Source: Planctomycetota bacterium
GTDB lineage: Bacteria; Planctomycetota; Planctomycetia; Pirellulales; UBA1268
DNA: 9,663 bases
Assembly (NCBI GenBank): GCA_027622795.1
Contig: JAQBZA010000094.1
Coordinates: 1-9,663, forward strand
Direction: 5' to 3'
Below are positions 1 through 5,821 of the stretch, piece after piece (the first letter of the stretch is position 1; every line of letters starts with the position of its first letter). The notes beneath the pieces are model-generated. The model worked only from the letters and a program-made list of their open reading frames with translations, was not told where the DNA came from and searched no databases. A program made the translations under genes and the position numbers.

Positions 1-185
1 AAGCCGGGGGCGGCCGCCAGGTCGAGCCGGTTGGCGGCAAGAATCGCGTCGACGTCGCCGCGGATGCGGGCGGCAGCAGCCCGGAGGCAGGCGGCCTTGT
101 GGGCGGAGGTGACTCCGGCAAGATCGATCGCAGCCCGCCGGGCCCGAGTGGCAAGGTCGCGACAATGATCAGCAAGGACGGTCAT
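1..185 (-). CDS. proA: Gamma-glutamyl phosphate reductase, N-terminal part (cut by window edge)
   Basis: ProA reduces gamma-glutamyl phosphate to glutamate 5-semialdehyde with NADPH, the second step of proline synthesis in the cytoplasm. Only the first 61 or so codons are here; the gene runs off the low-coordinate edge. Reading the minus strand from the ATG at 185 gives a start of MTVLADHCRDLATRARRAA, later followed by AACLRAAAARIR and ILAANRLDLAAAPG. The 'CRDLATRAR' opening and the 'ILAANxxDLAAA' segment are typical of the ProA N-terminus, which forms part of the aldehyde-dehydrogenase-like fold. The active-site Cys region lies outside the window. The ATG overlaps the folP stop in an ATGA arrangement (185-182), which supports this start and suggests translational coupling. 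The call rests on the N-terminal pattern only; another aldehyde dehydrogenase superfamily member is the less likely alternative. Confidence 0.82.
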   Translation of the reverse strand, partial: MTVLADHCRDLATRARRAAIDLAGVTSAHKAACLRAAAARIRGDVDAILAANRLDLAAAPG

Positions 186-1069
186 GTCCCAATCGTAGCA
201 GACTGCACGAATGCCGCCCGCACCTGAGTGACCGCATGGACTCGCACGATCTGAACCCCAGCCGCAGCAAGATCGCCGGCCATTCGGGCCGTGGCGGCAT
301 CGAGTTCGTCGCGGGTCGCCGGGCGGCCGAGAGCCTGCTCGATCGCCTTGCCAATGAAGCCCTTGCGGGAGTGGCCGACAAGGATCGGGGTGCCGAGATC
401 GAGGAAGCGGGCCGCCTGGGCCATGAGTTCACGGTTGTGGGCATGGGTCTTGCCAAACCCAATCCCGGGATCGAGGCAGATTTTTTCCAGCGGGATGCCG
501 GCCGCCAGCAACGCATCGCGGCGGGCGGCGAGGTAGGCATGGATCTCGGCCACGACGTTGTCGTAGCGAGGGTCATCCTGCATCGTCTGTGGAGTGCCCC
601 GCATGTGCATGGCGCAGATTCCGGCGCCGGTTGCGCGGGCCACATCGAGCATCTCAGGATCACCCTCGAGGCCGGTCACATCATTGATGATCTCGGCACC
701 CAGTTCGATCGCTCGCCGGGCCACAACCGCCTTCGACGTGTCGATCGAGATGGGCAGGCTCGACTCTTCAGCGAGCCTTCGAACAACCTCTGCCACCCGT
801 CGCAATTCCTCGTCAGCGGACACGGGTGTCGAATAGGGACGCGTGCTCTCGCCACCGACATCGAGGATGTCGGCCCCATCGGCAGTGAGCTGTAGTCCGT
901 GGGCCACCGCCGCATCAACCGAGTCGTGCCGGCCGCCATCAGAAAAACTATCAGGCGTGACGTTGACGATCCCCATCACCAGCGGCCGCCGCCGGCTGAT
1001 GCAAGCCTGCGGCAACTCAAGCCGCAGGGTGCGAAGGTGCCAGTGGGATGGCAAAGTGGGCATTGGCAT
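182..1069 (-). CDS. folP: Dihydropteroate synthase
   Basis: FolP condenses 4-aminobenzoate with hydroxymethyl-dihydropterin pyrophosphate to make dihydropteroate, a cytoplasmic step of folate synthesis and the sulfonamide target. From the ATG at 1069 the product is 295 residues, normal for this TIM-barrel family. Family motifs appear in order: MGIVNVTPDSFSDGG (32-46), GGESTRP (72-78), SIDTSKA (108-114), the IINDVTG strand (127-133), DPGIGFGKT (200-208), GHSRKGFIG (232-240) and RVHAV (276-280). The pterin-site Asn and Asp, the SRKG Lys and the final Arg/His are therefore present. The last motif is usually RVHDV; here the Asp after His278 is Ala. Start choice: reading further upstream needs a TTG at 1096, with no ribosome-binding site visible there; ATG 1063 is another option. 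The stop overlaps the proA start by ATGA, and the upstream lipoprotein gene ends 63 bases away. Confidence 0.96.
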   Translation of the reverse strand: MPMPTLPSHWHLRTLRLELPQACISRRRPLVMGIVNVTPDSFSDGGRHDSVDAAVAHGLQLTADGADILDVGGESTRPYSTPVSADEELRRVAEVVRRLAEESSLPISIDTSKAVVARRAIELGAEIINDVTGLEGDPEMLDVARATGAGICAMHMRGTPQTMQDDPRYDNVVAEIHAYLAARRDALLAAGIPLEKICLDPGIGFGKTHAHNRELMAQAARFLDLGTPILVGHSRKGFIGKAIEQALGRPATRDELDAATARMAGDLAAAGVQIVRVHAVTQVRAAFVQSATIGT

Positions 1070-1132
1070 GCCAGTTACGATAGCACCCACGTCCAAATGC
1101 CCGAACAGGCTCAGTGTGCGAGCTGGTAAACG

Positions 1133-1531
1133 TCACTGCAATTCGATGTTGTGGACCTGCGTTCCGGCGCCTGTCACCTCATACGTCAGCCCAGCTGTTT
1201 CCAGGAGGCCGTACTTCTCGGGAATAAAGACCTGTGGGCCCGAACTCGACGGGTTGTCGGCACTCACGCCATCCGGTCCAGCGACCGGCTTTGCCGGCCC
1301 TGTTATCGCGACGGCGACCCCTCCTGGTACCGCCCCGTCAATGCGATACGTGCCGTCGGGAGCGATCGGTGACTGAAGGAGCATTCCCTCTGCCGGCTGA
1401 AACATCACAAAGCCCGACGTCAGCGGTTGTCCCTGAAAAGTAACCTTCCCGCTCACGCTTGCACCTGATGGACCACAACCCACAATCGCCAAGAGACAAA
1501 GCCCCACAACCGTAAAAAGCAACTGTCTCAT
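1133..1531 (-). CDS. Small lipoprotein with carboxypeptidase-regulatory-like (transthyretin-type) domain
   Basis: This is a 132-residue secreted lipoprotein of unknown function. Residues 1-19 form a lipoprotein signal peptide: Arg2, a hydrophobic core (LLFTVVGLCLLA) and lipobox A-I-V-G-C with Cys19 as the lipidated residue. The rest begins 'VSGKVTFQGQPLTSGFVMFQP', has 'PDGTYRIDG' near the middle and ends in a strand-rich tail. That is the pattern of the small beta-sandwich (CarboxypepD_reg-like) lipoproteins common in planctomycetes. A GGAAG ribosome-binding site lies 9 bases before the ATG. It starts 27 bases after the DUF1559 gene stop, so the two are very likely co-transcribed; such pairs are recurrent in planctomycete genomes. 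A structural role at the cell surface is inference; no catalytic residues are evident. Confidence 0.88.
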   Translation of the reverse strand: MRQLLFTVVGLCLLAIVGCGPSGASVSGKVTFQGQPLTSGFVMFQPAEGMLLQSPIAPDGTYRIDGAVPGGVAVAITGPAKPVAGPDGVSADNPSSSGPQVFIPEKYGLLETAGLTYEVTGAGTQVHNIELQ

Positions 1532-1558
1532 TTATTTTCGCTTCCTTCCCGCTTGAGG

Positions 1559-2428
1559 CTAAAAATCACCGATCACTTCGCCGTCGGCCACCTGAACGAG
1601 ACGCCACCAGGTGTCAGCAGCGATATCCTTGTTGATCGACCGAATGCTCCCGTCTCCCATTGCCACGTTCATCACGCCCGGATGGGCAGAGGCGGTCGAA
1701 CGTCCTGAGTTACACCCACTCTGCCGTTGTACTTGTTGAGGAACAGACGCAGTTCCTGTTGAAATCGCGCCAGTACCGTCATCCCGCGCCCCACCGCCAA
1801 AAATTGGCATCCAATGGAGGTTCCAGCTGCCGTGAGACCATATCGTCCCTTCATTTCCGCACTTTTGCAGTGACTCAGCAAATGCGAGTGTTTTTGATGT
1901 GCCATCCTGCATGTCACGGAGCGTTTTGGCAGGGGCATTCTTAATCGGCTGCCGGTTGGCAAAGGTCTGGAAGTTCATCTCGTAGGAAGAATATGTCCAG
2001 TCAGCGTTGTGCGTCTTGTTGCTGCTCGTGGAATCGCTTGGGCAGACGAACTCCTTTATCACCTGGCCTCGCACTGCACGGTTGCCCGTGCCGTTTGTAA
2101 TCCGACTGTTGGCGTAACTATCGCCTTGAGCGGCATCGAATAAGGCCGTCTGCTCGACGTACGGGAGTAAGTAAAAGAACAGAGTGCCGCGGCGCAGTGG
2201 CGTTCCTTGATCCTCATAGGCCGGAGGGAAAGCCTGCCGGGAGTCGTGGTAGTTGTGAGATGCGAGGCCAAGTTGCTTCATCTGGTTGATGCACGACGTG
2301 CGGCGAGCGGCTTCGCGGGCGGCTTGGACCGCCGGCAGGAGGAGACCGATCAAGACGCCAATAATCGCGATCACCACCAAAAGCTCAACGAGCGTGAAAC
2401 CAGATCGACCCCTTCGTAGTGGATGCAT
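1559..2428 (-). CDS. DUF1559 family protein with type IV pilin-like N-terminus and H-X9-DG tail
   Basis: This 289-residue protein belongs to the DUF1559 family, expanded to many paralogues in planctomycetes and of unknown exact function. A pseudopilin-type prepilin signal opens it: a short basic leader (MHPLRRGRSG), the cleavage site Gly10/Phe11, then FTLVELLVVIAIIGVLIGLL with Glu at +5, followed by AVQAAREAARR. Prepilin peptidase processing and export by a type II secretion or pilus-like machine are expected. The C-terminus carries the family H-X9-DG signature (His249, Asp259-Gly260). Start choice: the frame stays open up to 2536, but ATG 2428 has the ribosome-binding site AGGAAGAG five bases upstream and places the leader correctly; the longer version would add 36 residues before it. 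A strong promoter lies about 110-140 bases upstream. Base composition appears more AT-rich than in the flanking genes. Confidence 0.95.
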   Translation of the reverse strand: MHPLRRGRSGFTLVELLVVIAIIGVLIGLLLPAVQAAREAARRTSCINQMKQLGLASHNYHDSRQAFPPAYEDQGTPLRRGTLFFYLLPYVEQTALFDAAQGDSYANSRITNGTGNRAVRGQVIKEFVCPSDSTSSNKTHNADWTYSSYEMNFQTFANRQPIKNAPAKTLRDMQDGTSKTLAFAESLQKCGNEGTIWSHGSWNLHWMPIFGGGARDDGTGAISTGTASVPQQVQRQSGCNSGRSTASAHPGVMNVAMGDGSIRSINKDIAADTWWRLVQVADGEVIGDF

Positions 2429-2510
2429 AAGACTCTTCCTATTCGCGTAATGAACTAAGTAAAATGATGAAAAATCGTATCTCACTCTAGACTCTGGGTA
2501 CTCCGCCCCC

Positions 2511-2526
2511 TGCATCGAAACATGCA
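2511..2526 (-). other. Small inverted repeat in the DUF1559 gene leader
   Basis: TGCAT and ATGCA arms (5 bp) flank a 6-base loop, just downstream of the predicted transcription start (about 2532) and some 85 bases before the DUF1559 start codon. It could form a short 5' leader hairpin. Five pairs is weak and may occur by chance. Confidence 0.2.
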
Positions 2527-2538
2527 ACCCAGCCATTT

Positions 2539-2567
2539 GTTATAGCGGTGATCGGCCACCGCGTCAA
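2539..2567 (-). promoter_or_regulatory. Sigma70-type promoter for the DUF1559/lipoprotein pair, with inverted repeat in the spacer
   Basis: On the minus strand, TTGACG (2567-2562) and TATAAC (2544-2539) are separated by exactly 17 bases; each differs from the sigma70 consensus at one position. The predicted start near 2532 gives a leader of about 100 bases before the ATG at 2428. A perfect 6-bp inverted repeat, GCGGTG-N6-CACCGC, occupies the spacer and the last base of the -35 box, where a repressor dimer could bind; the operator role is inference. Sigma70-like consensus promoters are not universally obvious in planctomycetes. Confidence 0.6.
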
Positions 2568-2582
2568 CCGAATCTCGCCACG

Positions 2583-2632
2583 GGAAATTGATCGAAGGAA
2601 TTTCCTGTCGCGCTTCACCGCTTCCAGCGGTG
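2583..2632 (-). terminator. Two tandem hairpins directly after lptE, possible terminator
   Basis: Immediately after the lptE TAA the minus strand reads CACCGC-TGGAA-GCGGTG (2632-2616), a perfect 6-bp GC-rich stem. It is followed by GGAAATT-N9-AATTTCC (2605-2583), a 7-bp stem. Neither is followed by a clear U-tract, so this is not a textbook intrinsic terminator. The position, between the end of the large block and the promoter of the next unit, is where transcription should end. Confidence 0.35.
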
Positions 2633-3181
2633 TTACCAGGGTTCTTCCATGAGGCCGACGATCTGGCGGGCCATCCGCTGGATGCCCTCCTGCTGTGTGC
2701 TTACGACCGAGCGGCCGTACTCTGGCACCAGCATCGCAGCCTGCCCGACATCGACGCTGGCTGCCGGCACCGGCACGGCACCTGAGGCCAAGACGGCTCC
2801 GCCTCGGTCGGCCCAGGTGACAAGCGTTTGGATGTTCATCTCCACCTGTCGCGACTGGTCGGTGGGGCTCTCCACCACCATGCGCTTGGTGTCGGCGACG
2901 ATGCGGCCGGTGAGCACGCTGTCGGCCCCCGCGGCCGACCCAACCACCTTGAAGGGGGTGCGTTTCTCGATCTCCTTGCAGACCGCTTCGGTCAGTCGCT
3001 CGCCGAGATCGATGCCCGGTGTGGTGCGGAAGCTGTCGGACTGAAAGACCGGCACATAGATCGTCCGCACGTTGGGCGCGTAGAGTGTGTTGTTGCCAAA
3101 CCGGTACCCCGCGCAGCCGGTGGCCACCAGTGCGATCGTGGCGATGATGAAGCCGCAGCGGGCTGCGGAAGAACGTGCCAT
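2633..3181 (-). CDS. lptE: LptE-like LPS-assembly lipoprotein
   Basis: This is a 182-residue lipoprotein resembling LptE/RlpB, the partner that sits inside LptD in the outer membrane and helps insert lipopolysaccharide. Residues 1-23 form a lipoprotein signal peptide: basic start (MARSSAARCG), hydrophobic core (FIIATIALVA) and lipobox V-A-T-G-C with Cys23. After it comes 'AGYRFG', then 'TIYVPVFQSDSFR', a helix with 'LTEAVCKEIEKRT' and 'VLTGRIV'. That is the GYxF / IxVPxFxN / L-ext-AIxxEI / L-xGxI pattern of the family. Start choice: a GTG at 3217 overlaps the upstream stop (TAGTG) and would add 12 residues; ATG 3181 gives a better signal peptide, so I use it, but neither has a clear ribosome-binding site. 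It follows a BamD-like lipoprotein, fitting a shared role in outer-membrane assembly. The LptE name is by pattern, and sequence identity within this family is low. Confidence 0.82.
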   Translation of the reverse strand: MARSSAARCGFIIATIALVATGCAGYRFGNNTLYAPNVRTIYVPVFQSDSFRTTPGIDLGERLTEAVCKEIEKRTPFKVVGSAAGADSVLTGRIVADTKRMVVESPTDQSRQVEMNIQTLVTWADRGGAVLASGAVPVPAASVDVGQAAMLVPEYGRSVVSTQQEGIQRMARQIVGLMEEPW

Positions 3182-3216
3182 CGTGGTACCCGGTGCGGCC
3201 TGCCTCGGCCGGCCCA

Positions 3217-4536
3217 CTAACGAATCTGTGGCCCGGCCCCCGAGTCATCCTGGCGAGCAATCATCTCATCGGCCTCGGCCATGGCGTCGAGTTCCGCCTC
3301 TTTTAGGGAATCGGGGTTGAACAGTTGCGTGAGCATCGGCAGCGGGTTGTCTGAAACATCCTCGAGCCCTTCGATCTCACCGAGTTTCGAACGGGCCCGC
3401 TCAGCGAGCATTGTTTTCGGATAATCGCGGGCGATCATCGCGTAGTAGATGCGGGCCGCGGAATAGTGTTTGCCCTTGGAATAAAACTCGGCTCGCGCCC
3501 AGTGTCGAGTCGCCTGCTGGGCCGCGATCTCGGCCCGGGCCTTCATCACGCGCTCTTCATCCTCGGCGGAGAGTTGATCGGGAAACTGCACGAGCACCTG
3601 GTCGGCGAGTAATTCAGCCTCGTCAAGGACACCCCCTTCGTACGCGGCCCCCTGATAGGCTTGGAGCTTGGATTGTAGGCCAAACAGGTGGGCTGCCAGC
3701 AGGAAGTCGCTGTCGGGGTATTCGGTGCGGAGGAGTTCGTAGAAATAGTCGGCATCGAGCCACTGGCGGTCGACGAAGTGGGAATTCGCCGTCGCCATGA
3801 TGCTGTCATCCGCGAGGTCACCGCGGGGATCGTTGAGCCGCACGTGCTCGAAGGCCTTGAGAGCACGCCCCGGAGTGTCAAAAAGCGGCCGGCTGCGGTC
3901 GACGAGATTGGGCACGATCACCGGCAGGTGAAGCTGCTCGTCGATGGCGAGCCAATACTGACCGATCAGAAACTGCCGCTGGGCGACCCGGTCGAGGTAG
4001 CGGGTGTTGGCATATTTCTTCACAAGCTCGGTGTAGGCGTCTTCGGCCTTTGGGTACTGGTCGGTGAAGAACAGGCATTCGGCGAGTTGCCACATGGCAT
4101 CCTCCTCGATCACCGAGTCGGGCCAGCGGTCGATCGCTTTCTTGTAGAATGAAATCGCCTTCTTGTACTTGCCCTGCCGAAACAATCCGTCGCCTTCCGT
4201 GAGGGCTTCGCGAGCTACCGGCTCATTGGGACCACGGCCGGTCATTTTCTTCCACTGCTTGCGGATGGTTTCACCTTTGAAGAGGTTGAAGCCGGCGTCT
4301 GCGGATGCAGCGACATATTCCGACGAGAGCACGTCAGAATCGGCATCCTCGCCGAGTTCCTCAGCCAGATGATCCTCCTTCGCCTTGGCGGCGGCATCTT
4401 CGCCTGTCCACGGCCACTTGGGCATCTGCAGCGTCGCACAGCCGCTGCTCAGGGAAGTAGCGATCATCAGGAGGGCTGCGATCCAGCGGGCTGCCCGAAG
4501 ACGGCGACCGAGAAGATTGGCGAAATAGGTATTCAT
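3217..4536 (-). CDS. BamD-like TPR lipoprotein, possible separate product from an internal start
   Basis: This is an alternative product in the same frame as the C-terminal two thirds of the recO fusion. BamD-like lipoproteins sit on the inner face of the outer membrane and scaffold beta-barrel assembly through TPR helices. From the internal ATG at 4536 (Met244 of the fusion) the product is 439 residues, with a 33-residue lipoprotein signal peptide: a long Arg-rich n-region (GRRLRAAR), hydrophobic WIAALLMIATSL and lipobox L-S-S-G-C at Cys33. The next Met (fusion 267) would leave only nine residues before the Cys, too short. A GGAGG lies 16 bases before the ATG, further than ideal. A functional lipobox makes sense only if the segment is near an N-terminus, so internal initiation is plausible. 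It is followed by lptE. The internal start is inferred, not proven. Confidence 0.5.
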   Translation of the reverse strand: MNTYFANLLGRRLRAARWIAALLMIATSLSSGCATLQMPKWPWTGEDAAAKAKEDHLAEELGEDADSDVLSSEYVAASADAGFNLFKGETIRKQWKKMTGRGPNEPVAREALTEGDGLFRQGKYKKAISFYKKAIDRWPDSVIEEDAMWQLAECLFFTDQYPKAEDAYTELVKKYANTRYLDRVAQRQFLIGQYWLAIDEQLHLPVIVPNLVDRSRPLFDTPGRALKAFEHVRLNDPRGDLADDSIMATANSHFVDRQWLDADYFYELLRTEYPDSDFLLAAHLFGLQSKLQAYQGAAYEGGVLDEAELLADQVLVQFPDQLSAEDEERVMKARAEIAAQQATRHWARAEFYSKGKHYSAARIYYAMIARDYPKTMLAERARSKLGEIEGLEDVSDNPLPMLTQLFNPDSLKEAELDAMAEADEMIARQDDSGAGPQIR

Positions 4537-5265
4537 GATCGCGCGGAGTTCGCCTCCGGCGGCCTTCGGCAGGTGAAGCTGCTGCCACGCGTCTCGTGAG
4601 CCCGCCAGCAGCCTGAGTCCGGCCATCGCGTCGCGGGAGATCGAGATGACCGACCGCTTGCCGGAACGGCACGCCGAGCAGAGCACGCCGCCGTCGAGCA
4701 TGCCAAAAAATGTACGGGTGGATTCGCCGACCGCTGCCTGGCACTCCGCACAGCGGAAGAGAGCCGGCCCGTGGCCGACAATCCGCAGAAGCTCCAGCTC
4801 AAAATGGAGCACCGCAGTCCGTACGGTGTCGTCGTCAGGCGCATCATCGGCCACCTCAGCCATGGTTTCAGATGACGTGGCCGGGCGGGGGCTGGAGAGC
4901 GTGCGGAGCGTGGCGTGCGCGGCATCAAAGAGGTCGGGCTGTGGGTCGGCGTCAGCCGTAAGAGCGTCGAGCAGTTCCACGACATACAAAGCTCCATGAA
5001 ATGCTTTCAGACTGCCAACGCGAAACCGATCCTCGAGCGTGGCTTCCGTCAGAACATCGAGCCCGCCTGAGAATTTCCGGAGGACGAGTACCTGACAGGC
5101 TGAAAGCAGGTCAAGGGCGGCATCGAAACCGCTCTTCGGTCGCCACGCGCCCTTTGCCAGCCCCCGCACCTTGCCAAGCTCACGGGTGTAGAGCGTGGCC
5201 ACGCAGCTCGTCTCACCGAACGGGATGGAGCGAATGACGATGGAGCGTGCCTTCTCAGCCGGCAT
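3217..5265 (-). CDS. recO: RecO DNA repair protein fused in frame to a BamD-like TPR lipoprotein
   Basis: One open frame of 682 residues carries two proteins. Residues 1-about 260 are RecO, which anneals single strands and, with RecR, loads RecA in recombinational repair. An OB-fold N-terminus (KARSIVIRSIPFGETSCVAT, GKVRGLAKGAWRPKS) is followed by the helical domain with a zinc-finger-like CxxC pair (Cys172/175 and Cys196/199). The closing 'LRAIMNTYFANLLGRRLR' is the usual RecO end. No stop follows: residues 261-276 read on as a hydrophobic stretch and lipobox L-S-S-G-C (Cys276). Then come an acidic/basic linker and TPR-type helices (about 353-385 and 387-420, more towards the end) typical of BamD/YfiO-like outer-membrane lipoproteins. 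An Asp/Ser/Pro-rich insertion lies near 124-148. RecO usually ends near 240-260 residues, so this is a fusion or lost stop. The ATG at 5265 has GAAGG nine bases upstream, 38 bases after ybeY. Confidence 0.9.
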   Translation of the reverse strand: MPAEKARSIVIRSIPFGETSCVATLYTRELGKVRGLAKGAWRPKSGFDAALDLLSACQVLVLRKFSGGLDVLTEATLEDRFRVGSLKAFHGALYVVELLDALTADADPQPDLFDAAHATLRTLSSPRPATSSETMAEVADDAPDDDTVRTAVLHFELELLRIVGHGPALFRCAECQAAVGESTRTFFGMLDGGVLCSACRSGKRSVISISRDAMAGLRLLAGSRDAWQQLHLPKAAGGELRAIMNTYFANLLGRRLRAARWIAALLMIATSLSSGCATLQMPKWPWTGEDAAAKAKEDHLAEELGEDADSDVLSSEYVAASADAGFNLFKGETIRKQWKKMTGRGPNEPVAREALTEGDGLFRQGKYKKAISFYKKAIDRWPDSVIEEDAMWQLAECLFFTDQYPKAEDAYTELVKKYANTRYLDRVAQRQFLIGQYWLAIDEQLHLPVIVPNLVDRSRPLFDTPGRALKAFEHVRLNDPRGDLADDSIMATANSHFVDRQWLDADYFYELLRTEYPDSDFLLAAHLFGLQSKLQAYQGAAYEGGVLDEAELLADQVLVQFPDQLSAEDEERVMKARAEIAAQQATRHWARAEFYSKGKHYSAARIYYAMIARDYPKTMLAERARSKLGEIEGLEDVSDNPLPMLTQLFNPDSLKEAELDAMAEADEMIARQDDSGAGPQIR

Positions 5266-5303
5266 GGTTGTGTGCCTTCGCGGAGCTGCCGCCCGCGCCG
5301 TGG

Positions 5304-5819
5304 TTATGGTTGGCGGCGGACCGCCGGCCGGGGCGGAACCGGCAGTCCAGCCATTTTCATAACGCTTCGTTCGCGAATTCGCATCCGACGGCGGTCTTCA
5401 GTGGCGCGGTCATCATGACCGGTGAGGTGGAGAATGCCGTGAACGAGGTAGTAGGCCAGTTCCAGGTGTGGTGTCCAGCCCGTGCGGCCACAAGCCAGCT
5501 GGCGTGCCTCTCGAGCTGCCGTCTCGGCACTCATCACGATGTCACCACGCAGCACAGATTCCCCGGGCATGCCGAGGTCAAATGTGATGACGTCTGTCGG
5601 GGTGGGATCGCCGAGCCATTCCTCGTGGAGGGCCGCAATGCGGCGATCGTTGACCACGAGAACAGAGAGTTCTGCCCGTGGGATTCTCTCGGCAGCGAGG
5701 GCGGCCCGTGCCACCGTGGCGAGTCGCCTCACATCGACAGGCACCGCCCGCTGCCGGTTGGAGATCTCAACGGTGATGTCCGCCGCAGCGGAGTGAGCAC
5801 CGGGAGCGTTGCGAGCCAC
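5304..5819 (-). CDS. ybeY: Endoribonuclease YbeY (UPF0054)
   Basis: YbeY is a metal-dependent single-strand RNase acting in 16S rRNA 3' maturation and ribosome quality control. The 171-residue product shows the family core: 'LSVLVVNDRRIAALHEEWLG' (51-70), 'PTDVITFDL' (74-82), 'GDIVMSAETA' (92-101) and the metal motif HGILHLTGHDD (127-137). His127 and His131 are the first two ligands. The third ligand position, normally the His ending HGxLHLxGxDH, is Asp137. The start is a GTG at 5819, two bases after the upstream TAA, with GAGG eleven bases before it; no ATG gives a complete N-terminal strand. A basic Pro-rich tail (PVPPRPAVRRQP) closes it. The phoH, 7TM-HD, ybeY order is also known from Firmicutes and supports the identification. 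Confidence 0.94.
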   Translation of the reverse strand: MARNAPGAHSAAADITVEISNRQRAVPVDVRRLATVARAALAAERIPRAELSVLVVNDRRIAALHEEWLGDPTPTDVITFDLGMPGESVLRGDIVMSAETAAREARQLACGRTGWTPHLELAYYLVHGILHLTGHDDRATEDRRRMRIRERSVMKMAGLPVPPRPAVRRQP

Positions 5820-5821
5820 GG

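Noticed and set aside
236..895. Plus-strand open frame of 219 codons
   Set aside because: It lies wholly antisense to folP, whose motifs are unmistakable; the translation has no recognisable domain and is an effect of GC-rich codon structure.
1070..1132. Terminator or promoter between the small lipoprotein gene and folP
   Set aside because: Only very weak pairing (around GCCTGTTCGGGC) and no recognisable -35/-10 pair; not enough to call.
2428..2536. Longer N-terminus for the DUF1559 protein from 2536
   Set aside because: It would put 36 extra residues before the prepilin leader and overlap the predicted promoter; ATG 2428 has a well-spaced ribosome-binding site.
2487..3260. Minus-strand open frame of 257 codons overlapping lptE
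   Set aside because: A different frame over lptE, rich in Arg/His/Gly with no domain; the lptE frame has a signal peptide and family pattern.
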